Part shown: positions 17,626-27,606 of the stretch, piece after piece
How the letters are laid out: each line of letters opens with the position of its first letter
Position numbering within the stretch: position 1 is the stretch's first letter
NCBI GenBank assembly: GCA_002127285.1
Contig: NFUW01000001.1
Coordinates: 384,057 to 448,056, forward strand
DNA from: Chitinophagaceae bacterium IBVUCB1
Lineage (GTDB): Bacteria; Bacteroidota; Bacteroidia; Chitinophagales; Chitinophagaceae
Reading direction: 5' to 3'
Length of the DNA: 64,000 bases
Position numbers and translations under genes: made by a program
Notes under the pieces: generated by a model
What the model saw: only the letters and a program-made list of their open reading frames with translations
Databases searched by the model: none
Told to the model about the DNA's origin: nothing

Positions 17626-20600
17626 CTAAAAATCGGTGCCTATGGAGAAATGGATAAGTGGTGTTTGTGTCCTGTTCTCAACATTCCAGGCTGCGTCAAG
17701 CCTTAAAAAATATCCGAAAACCATTGTGCGTAAGCCTGCACCATAACCTAAACCCACTCCACCAGATTCATCAATTATTTCCAATGTGACTTGTTGACCG
17801 GTAGTTGGACTATTCGGGCCAGGCAAGAAACGGTTGTTTTGCAATTTTTCTACTGTCGGCAGAAAACCTTGCCAGGCTGAACCAATATCTGCAAATGCTA
17901 CTACTTGCAGGTTTTTTAAAAAATTAGATTGTATAGGCCTCTTCATAAATGTGGTAAGTACGGGCAAACGCAGCTCTGTATTAAATAGTGCGTAGCTATT
18001 ACCGTTTCTCGAGTTCTGTTCGTATCCGCGAAGGTTGTTAGCAAGGGCCTCAAACCCATAGTTTTGGGCGGGGCGCACAGGTGTGTATTCGCTATATTCC
18101 GAATTAAGCCAATTATCTACACCGCCAATGTGGTACAATATTTTCATTCCACCACCAGATGTAGCAGCTGCAAAACGATTAGCCCATATAAAGTTTTTGT
18201 AGATTTTGGTATAATGCCTGATGTCTGTTCCTATATTGTAAAAGCCTGAAGTATTATTATTCATCTTGTACATATACTCAGCAAATATTTTATACCTGCT
18301 ACCATTAAGTATATTCAAAGCTGGCCTTATCGTATTATCATGTACATATTCAACACGACTCAATGCCCAGTATTGATTTTTTTCAGCAATATCGTAGGTA
18401 AGGCTTAAAAGCTCCTGCGCTTTGAACCTGAATGCATCTGAGCGGAAAGCGAGGTGCATTCTGATACTGCGTATCCTGTCTAAGGGATAAGAGGCAGAAC
18501 CTTGTAACATATTGGTAACCGTTTTGCCAATTTGCTCCTGTACAAATACAGAGCGGCTTACTGTATCTATGTATCCGACTGTATAGCTGTTGTTAGTTGC
18601 TGAACGGAGATAAAGGAGGCTCCAATCTACCAAGCGTTTCGCATTTTCGTATTGCAAAAAGTAAGTAGTCCCTGAAAAGTTTAGCGGCAACCTAAAGCCA
18701 CCAGTAATGCGGTAATTTTCCATGAGGTCATTCAGGCTTACACTTATCAGTCCGCCTAAAGGGGGGTTAATAAACTGTCCACCCGTTTGCGAAGCTGATT
18801 GATAACGATTGAACAATACATTATTATCTAAACGGATAGTAAAAAAATCGGGCTTGAATGCTAACCTATATGGCTGCGCTTTCATTTTCAGATACTCGCT
18901 GTCTGCTGCTTGCATAGCATTTATCTCTGCCTCCGAATCGTCAATAATGCCACTCAGTTTTTTACGCTTTATCTTCGCCGCTTCGTCTTCTTTAAAATCA
19001 CTTTGGAAAGTATTACCACCTTTCAGCAATGTAGTTTCGCCCGTTTCGTTAGTTGAATTAACATTGGCAGAGCCTTTTTGTTGCTCAGTTTGTTTTAGTA
19101 TAGTAGGCTGTAATTGCTTCGCTTCAGCATTTTTACCCGGAACTAACTGAGGTTTGTAATACACACGATATTTATCGCCTACCTGCAATACATCAGACAC
19201 TAAATTACCAGCAGGTATATATTGGTGATTGATGATATTTCGGGCATGATTTGTAACAGGTATTGCAACCGCCGAATCCATATTATTGGCGGTGCGTTTT
19301 ATCTCAACAATATATTGGTTTTGTATCCCATTGCTATCATACAAAAATGCATAATTATCGCTACCATACTGGATAGGCTGAGTTGCATTGCCTGTTTTAA
19401 AATGCGATAATTGCAGCAGTTCCTTACGTTTAGTTTTGGTGTTGTAAAAAAATACGTTCATAGGACCGTTTGGCAATTCATTTACTTGCAGCGGCACATC
19501 AAGGTTTGGCTTTATACGATTTGACAAAAACAAAATACCCCTGCGAGACCCCCCACTGACAAAAGCAGGTTGTACATCATCCCATGCATCATTGGTAATA
19601 TTCTTCAACTTTGCACCACGTATGATGAATTCAAATAAATCTGTTTGGCTTTTTTTGATAGCAGAAAATACGATTCTGTCATCATCTTCATTAAAGGTCA
19701 TACCCAATGCACGGTCGAATCTATTGGCAGGTATGTTGTAGTTTTCAATTTTAGCCTTATAAGAATTGTAAATTCTCAGGTTAATATTTTTGCCCCGTTT
19801 ATATAATATGGCCAATTTGTAACCGTTGTTTGACCATGCCATTATAGGGTAATCTGGATCTGGGACTTCATTATAATCCAGTCTCCCGCCTTGCAATATC
19901 ATACTTTCAACCTGTTCACCTGCTGCTTTTTTCAAATACACTTTATATTCACCGTTCTTCCATGTAACATATGCTACATCTGTACCACGGGGAGCTACCA
20001 GTATATTGCGTAATACAGTTCCGTCTTTGGGCACATTTATCTGGGTAAGTATATTATCATCTGCCGGTTTTTCCTGTACCAACTCATCTTTTGCATATAT
20101 GCTTTTATAGTATGCTATTGTGGAGTCGTATGCTTGCTTGATGTTAATACCGAGTGTACTCCTTACGCCTTGGTTTAGGTTACTTTTCAGTTGCATCGTG
20201 TACAATACATTCTTAGTAGTTGCTTCTCCATATTTATCTGTAATATACTTCCAGAATGCCTTTCCTGACAGTTCGGGTTGTTTCTCAGCCAATTCATAAA
20301 AGCCAGCATCAGGTTGAGACTCAAGTAGGTTTTTCCAATCACTGTTGCTTTTGCTATCCCATCCATCAACCAAGTATGATATGAAGCCATACACTGTCCA
20401 GTTGGGTAGGTTCATCATAACGGCATTACGTACCATTTCTCTAAAGTTGTCGCCAAACAACATACGCTCCATAATGACACGAGACATCCCAGCTCTTGTT
20501 TGTCTTCTCAAATCTGTATGTACACCAGTATAATACACGACTAATTTATCACCGACCAAATCTACTGTGCCGGCAGGCATATCCTGCAGTTGCGAATCGT

Positions 20601-20928
20601 ACTTGCGACCGATATTTGTTTGGCGATACTCATCGTAACTATTGTAAACAATTATCTTGAACCTGTGAGGGAATTTACCACCCATTTTTCTTTCTACTAC
20701 CCTAATGTCATTTTCTACCTGCTCTGCTACATAGCGCGCCAATTGCCTGCCTGCAGCATCGTAATGATAAATACGAAAGTGTTTGGTATCAAAAAATTTC
20801 CAGTCAAACTTGCGGTATTGCAACCTGTTTTGCCCAAAAACCTCTACGTTGGTTTGCGCATTAGCCGTAGCCAGCCATGTGAATGAGGCAATTAACGCCA
20901 ACACTGCTTTCCTAAGCATTTGTTTCAT
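17626..20928 (-). CDS. Large outer-membrane protein: peptidase-MA-like domain, TolB-type propeller, BamA-type barrel
   Basis: About 1100 residues. A signal peptide (to about residue 24, ATANAQ) leads into a domain resembling gluzincin 'MA' peptidases (about 45-290). A TolB/DPP-like propeller follows (about 300-560), then a linker, then a C-terminal surface-antigen/BamA-like beta-barrel (about 700-1100) ending in SIGTDF with terminal Phe, as outer-membrane barrels do. Where active relatives have HExxH and an LPxWxxEGxA helix, this protein has GMSRVIMERML and LPNWTVYGFISYL, so the metal ligands are absent. The start at 20928 (MKQML) is preferred over 20940. Function unknown; an envelope assembly or binding role is inferred only from architecture. 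Confidence 0.72.
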   Translation of the reverse strand: MKQMLRKAVLALIASFTWLATANAQTNVEVFGQNRLQYRKFDWKFFDTKHFRIYHYDAAGRQLARYVAEQVENDIRVVERKMGGKFPHRFKIIVYNSYDEYRQTNIGRKYDSQLQDMPAGTVDLVGDKLVVYYTGVHTDLRRQTRAGMSRVIMERMLFGDNFREMVRNAVMMNLPNWTVYGFISYLVDGWDSKSNSDWKNLLESQPDAGFYELAEKQPELSGKAFWKYITDKYGEATTKNVLYTMQLKSNLNQGVRSTLGINIKQAYDSTIAYYKSIYAKDELVQEKPADDNILTQINVPKDGTVLRNILVAPRGTDVAYVTWKNGEYKVYLKKAAGEQVESMILQGGRLDYNEVPDPDYPIMAWSNNGYKLAILYKRGKNINLRIYNSYKAKIENYNIPANRFDRALGMTFNEDDDRIVFSAIKKSQTDLFEFIIRGAKLKNITNDAWDDVQPAFVSGGSRRGILFLSNRIKPNLDVPLQVNELPNGPMNVFFYNTKTKRKELLQLSHFKTGNATQPIQYGSDNYAFLYDSNGIQNQYIVEIKRTANNMDSAVAIPVTNHARNIINHQYIPAGNLVSDVLQVGDKYRVYYKPQLVPGKNAEAKQLQPTILKQTEQQKGSANVNSTNETGETTLLKGGNTFQSDFKEDEAAKIKRKKLSGIIDDSEAEINAMQAADSEYLKMKAQPYRLAFKPDFFTIRLDNNVLFNRYQSASQTGGQFINPPLGGLISVSLNDLMENYRITGGFRLPLNFSGTTYFLQYENAKRLVDWSLLYLRSATNNSYTVGYIDTVSRSVFVQEQIGKTVTNMLQGSASYPLDRIRSIRMHLAFRSDAFRFKAQELLSLTYDIAEKNQYWALSRVEYVHDNTIRPALNILNGSRYKIFAEYMYKMNNNTSGFYNIGTDIRHYTKIYKNFIWANRFAAATSGGGMKILYHIGGVDNWLNSEYSEYTPVRPAQNYGFEALANNLRGYEQNSRNGNSYALFNTELRLPVLTTFMKRPIQSNFLKNLQVVAFADIGSAWQGFLPTVEKLQNNRFLPGPNSPTTGQQVTLEIIDESGGVGLGYGAGLRTMVFGYFLRLDAAWNVENRTQTPLIHFSIGTDF

Positions 20929-20988
20929 ATAAAATCTCATAGCAACTGCATACTTTAGTAATAACCTGCGGATGTGCTGCTTATGTTT

Positions 20989-20996
20989 TAAGTTTG
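20989..20996 (+). promoter_or_regulatory. Promoter -7 box of the MBL hydrolase gene
   Basis: TAAGTTTG, a perfect TAnnTTTG, with a predicted leader of about 25 nt before 21028. Confidence 0.5.
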
Positions 20997-21027
20997 TGTT
21001 CTAAATTAATGAAAAAATACGCAAGTA

Positions 21028-21669
21028 ATGCTACAAGTTGAGTGTTTTACGTTTAATCCGTTTCAGGAGAATACCTACCTCATATTAAATGACAAAAAAG
21101 AATGTTGGATTGTTGACCCGGGTATGTACGAAACTGCAGAAGTAAGTATGCTGACAGGCTATATTAAAAAGCATGAATTAAAACCCATAGCTATTATTAA
21201 TACACATACCCACTTAGACCATATATTTGGTGTTAACGCCCTAAAAAACCTATATAATATTCCGTTTGGCATACATGAAAAAGACTTGCCGGTGCTAAAC
21301 GGAGCTGCCGGAGCCTCTATGCTCTTCGGGTTCAACTTTAAAGATGTACCAGTAGCAGATTTTTTCATAACCGAACAACAACCTATACCCAATGGCCCAT
21401 CAGGTATAGAAACACGATTAGCACCAGGGCATTCCCCGGGCAGCATTGTTTTTTACCATCAGGCAGGCAATTGGCTCATCGGTGGCGACGTGCTATTTAA
21501 TGGCAGCATTGGCCGCACAGACCTGCCAGGTGGTAACCACAACACATTAATACAAAGCATAACCAGCCAAATCTATTCTTTGCCAGACGAAACAACAGTA
21601 TATAGCGGGCATGGGATAACTACTACTATCGGGCATGAAAAAAAGTACAATCCATTTGTTAGAGCATGA
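21028..21669 (+). CDS. Metallo-beta-lactamase-fold hydrolase (glyoxalase II-like)
   Basis: A 213-residue MBL-fold protein. The zinc motif HTHLDH (HxHxDH) sits near residue 60, with later ligands in APGHSPGS (His), GGDVLF (Asp) and YSGHG (His), the complete set for two metals. The short form without a C-terminal domain resembles hydroxyacylglutathione hydrolase-like or persulfide-dioxygenase-like thioester/thiol hydrolases. The true substrate is not deducible. Monocistronic. Confidence 0.87.
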   Translation: MLQVECFTFNPFQENTYLILNDKKECWIVDPGMYETAEVSMLTGYIKKHELKPIAIINTHTHLDHIFGVNALKNLYNIPFGIHEKDLPVLNGAAGASMLFGFNFKDVPVADFFITEQQPIPNGPSGIETRLAPGHSPGSIVFYHQAGNWLIGGDVLFNGSIGRTDLPGGNHNTLIQSITSQIYSLPDETTVYSGHGITTTIGHEKKYNPFVRA

Positions 21670-21882
21670 TCTCTCTAAATCTTTTCCATTATTTTTTACC
21701 GAGCTTGGGGGTGTATTTCTTTGATTGTGATTTTATACTCTTTATTCTTCAAAAAGATAAAAATCTACTGAACATGAGGTCACTTAGTATTGTTTCGGCT
21801 ATGGATGTACGTGATTTTCAGACAATACTTACACCCAAAAGAATACATAGATGAAAGTGCTGCAAATGCAGTCCGTTTATTT

Positions 21883-22611
21883 TTATGTGTGTACAATCAA
21901 TTCTCTACCACGTAATATAGGCACTACCGGGTGTAAATCGGGTGTTGCGCAATACTCCATATCGTACGAAAGCCCGTATGCAGAAAGGCGTTTGTAATGA
22001 GAGCTATCTCGCAAGAAGTCTATAAATGTAGATTCTTTTGCATGTTCGTAGAGATAATTAGCGGCCCTTGCACTGTCGCAATTTATACTGAAATATTCTT
22101 TAATCCTGCTCACTACTGCACCTGCAAAAAGTGTATCCTCCAGGTTGAATCTATCTTTCCATGCCGCACAACCCAGTAATACGGGTTTGTTTTGTTGTAT
22201 CAAAAAATTGCATACTGCTGATAAGTTTAAAAAAGAACCGGTAATAATAGTATCTGCATCTTGTACCATGTGCAGCAATCGTGTACCGTTTGTGGTAGTA
22301 AGCACCAATGTTTTATTCTCAACGAATGCACGAGGATATTCCGAGGGTGAATTGCCATATTGCAAACCATCAGCTACTTTGCCATCACGTTCACCTGCTG
22401 TTATACTGTTAGGTATTTGCATACCCAGGTTGATACATTCCTGCACATCTGCAACGGGTATTACACATTTAGCACCGTTATGCAATGCAGCTGCTATGGT
22501 AGATGTAGCCCTGAATACATCAATAATTACAACTACTGCACCTTGTGTATTGTATAAGTGTAGTAATGCAGGCGACAAGCAGACTTCCAACTTTGGCAAT
22601 GTAGCGACCAT
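21883..22611 (-). CDS. comB: 2-phosphosulfolactate phosphatase
   Basis: A 242-residue ComB-family protein. Recognisable segments are VVVIIDVFRATSTIAAAL, AGERDGKVADG, YGNSPSEY, LTTTNGTRLL and the acidic NLEDTLFAGAV. ComB hydrolyses 2-phosphosulfolactate to sulfolactate in a Mg-dependent reaction, known from coenzyme M synthesis and also present in many non-methanogens. The partner genes (phosphosulfolactate synthase, sulfolactate dehydrogenase) are not in the window, so the pathway here is open; sulfonate or sulfonolipid chemistry is a possibility only. It is separated from gldN by the gld operon terminator. Confidence 0.85.
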   Translation of the reverse strand: MVATLPKLEVCLSPALLHLYNTQGAVVVIIDVFRATSTIAAALHNGAKCVIPVADVQECINLGMQIPNSITAGERDGKVADGLQYGNSPSEYPRAFVENKTLVLTTTNGTRLLHMVQDADTIITGSFLNLSAVCNFLIQQNKPVLLGCAAWKDRFNLEDTLFAGAVVSRIKEYFSINCDSARAANYLYEHAKESTFIDFLRDSSHYKRLSAYGLSYDMEYCATPDLHPVVPILRGRELIVHT

Positions 22612-22668
22612 TCTATTCTCTATCAGTTAAATCGGTTGCAAGATAAGGCAACAAGTGTATGTAAAAAA

Positions 22669-22696
22669 CTAGACGCTGCCATCAGGCAGCGTCTAG
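22669..22696 (-). terminator. Terminator of the gld operon
   Basis: Perfect 12-bp stem CTAGACGCTGCC/GGCAGCGTCTAG with loop ATCA and a T-run on the minus strand, after gldN. Confidence 0.88.
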
Positions 22697-22721
22697 AAAT
22701 ATGATATAAGAAGTTATAGTA

Positions 22722-23621
22722 TTAATAAACCCACATATCGTGTTCTTTATTAAAGAGCATTTCCGTTGATTTTTGACCTTCATACAGTGCTTCCAGATTG
22801 CTCATGCCCTTTTCTTTGAAAGACAGATCGAAAGGATTGCTTACTTTTATTACACGACTGGCAAAGTAGCGACCTTCAAAAAATTCGTACCATGTAAGCC
22901 TTGCCATGTCATTATCCGGATTAAACACTTCGTACTGTGCAAACATATTAGAGGCTTCAGGATAATATAGCCAAAACAGCGCTTGAGAAGCACGGTAAGT
23001 GCCATCGTCATTGTATTTATCAATGATAGGTGCAATGCCTATTATTTGCCTATGCAACCTGCCGGTATTCCTATCTATGTACCAATCTTCTTTCAAACGA
23101 TATTTGGTAACATCATCAGGGTTAAATTCCCTGCGGATAATTTTGATTGTTTCCTGTTGTGTAACAGGGTCAACAATTACCTGTGTATCAGGAGGCCCAA
23201 GCAGCATGTCATCAATATTCTGCTTAGTTAGTGTAGCAGTAAAACGATCATCAATATTTGAATAGGCTTTTACTTTACCTTTTTTGATGGCATCCAATAC
23301 GATTTCTATAAAATAACCACCACCAGTATAGTCATCACCAGGATACCTGAAAGCCATGTTTTGTTTTTCGCGGATGTCAATCTCACGCCAAACACGCTTC
23401 TTCCACATAATGTCGTTTTCACGAACAGCCTGCTGTACTAATGGTGTATTGATGTGGTCAACCCTGTCGTAAACGCCGTCCCTCACCAAGGTTGGCTCCC
23501 AATCAGGCTTTACACGCTCAACACTTTTGAACGAATTAGGGTCTGACTGAGCATTTGCTACAGCATTGACAAAGAGAAACGCGGCAGTTGCAGCTAATTT
23601 GTATGTTTTGAGGATACTCAT
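22722..23621 (-). CDS. gldN: Gliding motility/type IX secretion protein GldN
   Basis: A 299-residue periplasmic protein with a signal peptide (ending VANAQS). It carries the GldN/PorN pattern with DGVYDRVDHINTPLVQQAVRENDIMWKKRVWREID near residue 48 and the C-terminal WYEFFEGRYFASRVIKVSNP. GldN with GldK forms the outer-membrane-associated ring of the type IX secretion system. It is last in gldK-gldL-gldM-gldN, 38 bp after gldM. Confidence 0.93.
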   Translation of the reverse strand: MSILKTYKLAATAAFLFVNAVANAQSDPNSFKSVERVKPDWEPTLVRDGVYDRVDHINTPLVQQAVRENDIMWKKRVWREIDIREKQNMAFRYPGDDYTGGGYFIEIVLDAIKKGKVKAYSNIDDRFTATLTKQNIDDMLLGPPDTQVIVDPVTQQETIKIIRREFNPDDVTKYRLKEDWYIDRNTGRLHRQIIGIAPIIDKYNDDGTYRASQALFWLYYPEASNMFAQYEVFNPDNDMARLTWYEFFEGRYFASRVIKVSNPFDLSFKEKGMSNLEALYEGQKSTEMLFNKEHDMWVY

Positions 23622-23659
23622 AATCCTAGAACTATTTGCTAATGATGAAAATACAATAA

Positions 23660-25207
23660 TTATCTTAAATTAAATACTAATGAGCCTAATTTACGTGTTT
23701 GCCTATCAGGACCGATTGCCTGAATTTCTTCGATAAACACTTTATCACCAGGTTTCAACCTGTTAATGGCATCAGCAACTTGTTTATTTGTATCAAATTT
23801 TGCTCCCTTTACAGCATATGGACCAATTGGCTCACCACGTTTAGGTACAACACTGAAATCAAAATAAGTAACTACATACTTAGCTTCAAAGTCAAAGTTT
23901 TCTAATACTGCCAATACACCTAATTGAGCCTTAAACTCATTAACCTGCATAGGACCGCCGTTTTTAGAACCAACTTTAGGTATTGGATTAGGTATACGTT
24001 TTACACGAATTTCTTGTGCACCAACCTGTTTTGGACCACCAGCTTGTGTCTTAGCCATTATTTTAGCAATTACCGTACCTGGCTTAGATACTTCAATGCT
24101 AAATTTACCTTTACCAGCACCAGCAGATACAGATGCACCATCAATGCTAACAGAAACGTCTTCCAAAGAGTACCCTGCTGCAGATACTGTAATTGGGTTT
24201 GGTACACCTATGTAAAACACGTTCATCTTATCCAGTTGCATAGAGGCACCTTCAGAACCCACCATGTAGTTAAATTCGTAATCACGTTTCTCAATACGAC
24301 CACCCATATCAAGTGTTACCGTACCGCGTACTTTCTGTTCACCTACACCAGAGGCGGTGGTCTCCCATGTTGCTAAACCATTTTCTACTTTTACAACACG
24401 TCCACCACTTGAAGTTACTTGCGGATTAACAGCTTTATTGTAAGCAGCAAGCATGATGTTAGCCTCTACTTTTTGACCGGCTAAAACATAACTGTTTTTA
24501 GGTACAGCTATAGCTTGAATCTCATCAAATTTAACCTGTACATCACCAGCCTCGTTAGCAAGTTCATTTATTATTAATGCCTCGCTATTACGTATGTCAT
24601 TTTGAAACTTAGAAAGCAGCGTTACAACCGCCATAGTAGGCATATTGTAGAAATAACCCGTCGCCCAGTCTGCCTGTGGATTATTGTCTGTTTTTTCAGG
24701 ATCTTTTACTTTTATTGGTAAGTCGTTTGAAAACTGCTCTTTTAATTCAGGTTTGATGACACCCAACATCATATTGCGCAAATCAGTCAATTTTTTCTTG
24801 ATTTCATCACCACCTTTCTTTTCAACCAACAACAATGTACTCGCATCAATATTATCCTTACGTTTGATGTCTCCATCTGCTTCACGTCCACCTGATTCCT
24901 GTACTACTTTTTCTTTCCAGTCTTCCAGATATTTAATCATATCAGCAGAAGCAGCTTTTACCTGCTTAGCTTTATCGTTATAAGGTTTAACGCGGTCGCG
25001 GGATGCTTCCTGGGCTTCCTGATCATCCAAACCTTTATACAGCTTATCGTTTTTATCTTCAATAGCCTGGTTTGACGATGTAATGCTCTGATTAATCGTT
25101 TGGAAAGCGTGCAGAATTTCCGAAGACACATTAAGCGCCAGCATTGCAGTCAACACCAAGTACATGAGGTTGATCATTAACTGCCGTGGCTCTTTGGGGA
25201 TTGACAT
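23660..25207 (-). CDS. gldM: Gliding motility/type IX secretion motor protein GldM
   Basis: A 515-residue protein. It opens with EPRQLMINLMYLVLTAMLALNVS, the single membrane helix that sits inside the GldL ring, followed by a long helical and multi-domain beta-sandwich periplasmic shaft (repeated Ig-like units from about 230 on). GldM transmits proton-driven rotation from GldL to the outer-membrane GldK/N ring. Length and order are typical. Confidence 0.95.
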   Translation of the reverse strand: MSIPKEPRQLMINLMYLVLTAMLALNVSSEILHAFQTINQSITSSNQAIEDKNDKLYKGLDDQEAQEASRDRVKPYNDKAKQVKAASADMIKYLEDWKEKVVQESGGREADGDIKRKDNIDASTLLLVEKKGGDEIKKKLTDLRNMMLGVIKPELKEQFSNDLPIKVKDPEKTDNNPQADWATGYFYNMPTMAVVTLLSKFQNDIRNSEALIINELANEAGDVQVKFDEIQAIAVPKNSYVLAGQKVEANIMLAAYNKAVNPQVTSSGGRVVKVENGLATWETTASGVGEQKVRGTVTLDMGGRIEKRDYEFNYMVGSEGASMQLDKMNVFYIGVPNPITVSAAGYSLEDVSVSIDGASVSAGAGKGKFSIEVSKPGTVIAKIMAKTQAGGPKQVGAQEIRVKRIPNPIPKVGSKNGGPMQVNEFKAQLGVLAVLENFDFEAKYVVTYFDFSVVPKRGEPIGPYAVKGAKFDTNKQVADAINRLKPGDKVFIEEIQAIGPDRQTRKLGSLVFNLR

Positions 25208-25271
25208 GCTGCAAAAAATTTACGAGTTATCTAAATTATTTCTTTACTTAAAAATTATACCTAATTATCTA

Positions 25272-26090
25272 TTAACGACCTTGCATAGCAGCAAGCATAT
25301 TTCCGTATATAGAGTTTAATGTAGTCAGGTTCTTAGACAACAGTGATATTTGCTCTTTAGCAGCCACTGCATCTGTTGCGCTTGAAGCCATAGCATCTGA
25401 TGCGCTTACCAGGTTGCTATAAAACTTGTTCATAGCTTTCAGATGGTTGTTAGCATCCTGCAATTCCACTTCATATATCTGATTCAGAGAACCAAGGTTG
25501 CGAGACAATACTACTACTTGCTCATGGAACCTGGCTGTATCATCAGCCGCATTGTTGAAAGAAGCCATTGTGTTAGAAGCACCAACGAACGTGTTTTTCA
25601 TTTCGCCCAGTGCGCTGGCAGCTTCGCGAGCGCTCTGAGAATATTCAGAAGTAGCAGAAGTAACGTCAGATATATCTTTTATCTGCTCTACTACTACACC
25701 AAAGCGTTGGAAGTTTTCACCCAGTTTGCGGATGTTGGCAGGTGTTATCTGCGCATCTTCCATCATCTTATCCAAAGACGCACCCGGAGAAATTTTACCT
25801 GCAGCAGAGTCAAACTTAGTACCCTTACGGTAAGCTTCTACATGCGGGTTTTCATCAATATTCGGATAAAAACGCTCCCAATAGTAATCTTTATGAGGAG
25901 GCAGGATACCCAATAATGCGAAAATGAAAGCTTCTGTCAACATACCAGCTGTCAACATCGGGCCGGCACCAGGCCAGTGTTGTATTTTAAACAACGCACC
26001 CATCAATACTATCGATGCACCAAAACCAATGATTAGGTTTTTGATGTATTTACCCTGTTTGGTCTCGAAAAACAGTGCTATTGAATTCAT
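25272..26090 (-). CDS. gldL: Gliding motility/type IX secretion motor protein GldL
   Basis: A 272-residue inner-membrane protein. Two helices lie at about residues 15-33 and 43-64 (NLIIGFGASIVLMGALFKIQHWPG, then LTAGMLTEAFIFALLGILPP), with the conserved membrane Glu in the second helix. A long cytoplasmic helical tail follows. GldL is the stator-type proton channel of the GldLM motor. It lies between gldK and gldM with 64-77 bp gaps. Confidence 0.94.
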   Translation of the reverse strand: MNSIALFFETKQGKYIKNLIIGFGASIVLMGALFKIQHWPGAGPMLTAGMLTEAFIFALLGILPPHKDYYWERFYPNIDENPHVEAYRKGTKFDSAAGKISPGASLDKMMEDAQITPANIRKLGENFQRFGVVVEQIKDISDVTSATSEYSQSAREAASALGEMKNTFVGASNTMASFNNAADDTARFHEQVVVLSRNLGSLNQIYEVELQDANNHLKAMNKFYSNLVSASDAMASSATDAVAAKEQISLLSKNLTTLNSIYGNMLAAMQGR

Positions 26091-26167
26091 TTCTTATTAA
26101 TTTCTAAAAGGTTTAAAAAAGCTGTTTAATTATTAACGCTTAGTTATTAAAATTATTGTTTACCTGA

Positions 26168-27424
26168 CTATCTTCTATTAGTAAGTGCCGGTGCAATTTG
26201 CTGATACACACAACGGAAACCAATATAGGCTTTAGCAGTATCAGCATATTCAAAGTCGCGGGTACTGTTTTGCAGATAGAAAGATACATCCCTCCAGCTA
26301 CCACCACGCAATACTTTACGCTTCATCCATTGAGGGTCGTTATCGCGCATTTTATAGCCAACTTCGGGATTCAGGTCTGATACTGTCTGATATGCTGTAC
26401 CGAAATAAGAATCGCGTGTCCATTCAGCTACGTTACCCGCCATATTGTATAAGCCGTAATCATTGGGCCAATAACGGTCAACTGGCACAGTGTACAATCC
26501 ACCGTCAGCAGCATAATTACCGCGCTGAGGCTTAAAGTTTGCCAAATAACAGCCTTTCTTATTAACTAAGTAAGGACCACCCCATGGATACGGAGATTCT
26601 GTACGACCACCGCGAGCAGCCCACTCCCATTGTTGCTCATTAGGCAGCATAAACTCTCCTTCAAAATACATCTTGTTCTTTTCACGGTCTTGCTTCCACA
26701 GCATGGTACGCCAGTTACAGAATGCATTTGCCTGATGCCAGTTAACACCCACCACAGGGTATGTATTGAACGCAGGGAACCAGTTGTATTGCAGTGCTAT
26801 TGGTTCATTGTATGAATATGTCAGTTGACGAACCCATACTGTAGTATCTGGATATACATTAACTGTATATTTCTTAATAAACGTGTTTTTAGCAGCAGTA
26901 GGGTTTTTTACATTCTCCTGGTAATCATATGTTTCATATGCATATGTCAGCTTAGAGTTATCAAACTCTTTCTTACCCCAGCCGCTTTGTTCAGCAGGTA
27001 TAAAGAAACTGCTCAACTGCTCTTGGAGGTCAGGATCTTTCCAGTTGATTTTTTTGCGCATATCCAAACGCTGTGTACCATTGGCATCGTCAATCACATC
27101 GCCCAGTTGAGCGTGAGCCATAGAGTCGCGCACCCAATTTGTAAACTGACGATATTCCGCAGTAGTTATCTCAGTAGCATCCATGTAATAGCCTATCATC
27201 TGGGCAGTACGGATTAACGCGTCGTTTTTACCGCGAACATCCTCATCACTAGCCCCCATTTTTAATATGCCAGACGGAACATACACCATGCCAATCGGAA
27301 CAGGCGGCTTATACGTCATCATGTTAGGCTCACCTACAAGCTGACCACCGTTGCCTGGGTTTCCGCAGCTGGCAGCCAATGCTAGTAACGCTACAGCCGA
27401 GATCTTCAGGGAAAGTTGTTTCAT
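26168..27424 (-). CDS. gldK: Gliding motility/type IX secretion lipoprotein GldK
   Basis: About 418 residues from MKQLSLKIS. The lipobox AASC predicts an outer-membrane lipoprotein. The rest is a formylglycine-generating-enzyme/SUMF1-like fold (PIGMVYVPSGILKMGASDED ... RGGSWRDVSFYLQNSTR ... IGFRCVYQ), here structural rather than catalytic. GldK forms the periplasmic ring with GldN. ATG 27424 is chosen because the upstream ATG (27511) would bury the signal peptide. It is the first gene of the gld operon. Confidence 0.93.
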   Translation of the reverse strand: MKQLSLKISAVALLALAASCGNPGNGGQLVGEPNMMTYKPPVPIGMVYVPSGILKMGASDEDVRGKNDALIRTAQMIGYYMDATEITTAEYRQFTNWVRDSMAHAQLGDVIDDANGTQRLDMRKKINWKDPDLQEQLSSFFIPAEQSGWGKKEFDNSKLTYAYETYDYQENVKNPTAAKNTFIKKYTVNVYPDTTVWVRQLTYSYNEPIALQYNWFPAFNTYPVVGVNWHQANAFCNWRTMLWKQDREKNKMYFEGEFMLPNEQQWEWAARGGRTESPYPWGGPYLVNKKGCYLANFKPQRGNYAADGGLYTVPVDRYWPNDYGLYNMAGNVAEWTRDSYFGTAYQTVSDLNPEVGYKMRDNDPQWMKRKVLRGGSWRDVSFYLQNSTRDFEYADTAKAYIGFRCVYQQIAPALTNRR

Positions 27425-27606
27425 ACTACTATTAGTTATTGTTTTTGCTATTAGGCAAATAAAGTAATTTTTTAGGCTTGTAGGTAGTTTTCCTACAAAA
27501 CCGTTGCACAATATTTAAAGTTTTTTCCAAAAATGCAAGCATCGCAAAAAATTTGTTAAGAAATTTTTCGGGTTGTTTGCCCTCATAATTTTATCAAAAT
27601 AAACAT

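Noticed and set aside
21670-21882. Short frame of 62 codons between the MBL gene and comB
   Set aside because: No start signal, no conserved features; it lies in the convergent 3' region of two genes.
22722-27424. gldKLMN considered as an unusual system
   Set aside because: Order, sizes and motifs are those of a standard type IX secretion/gliding cluster.
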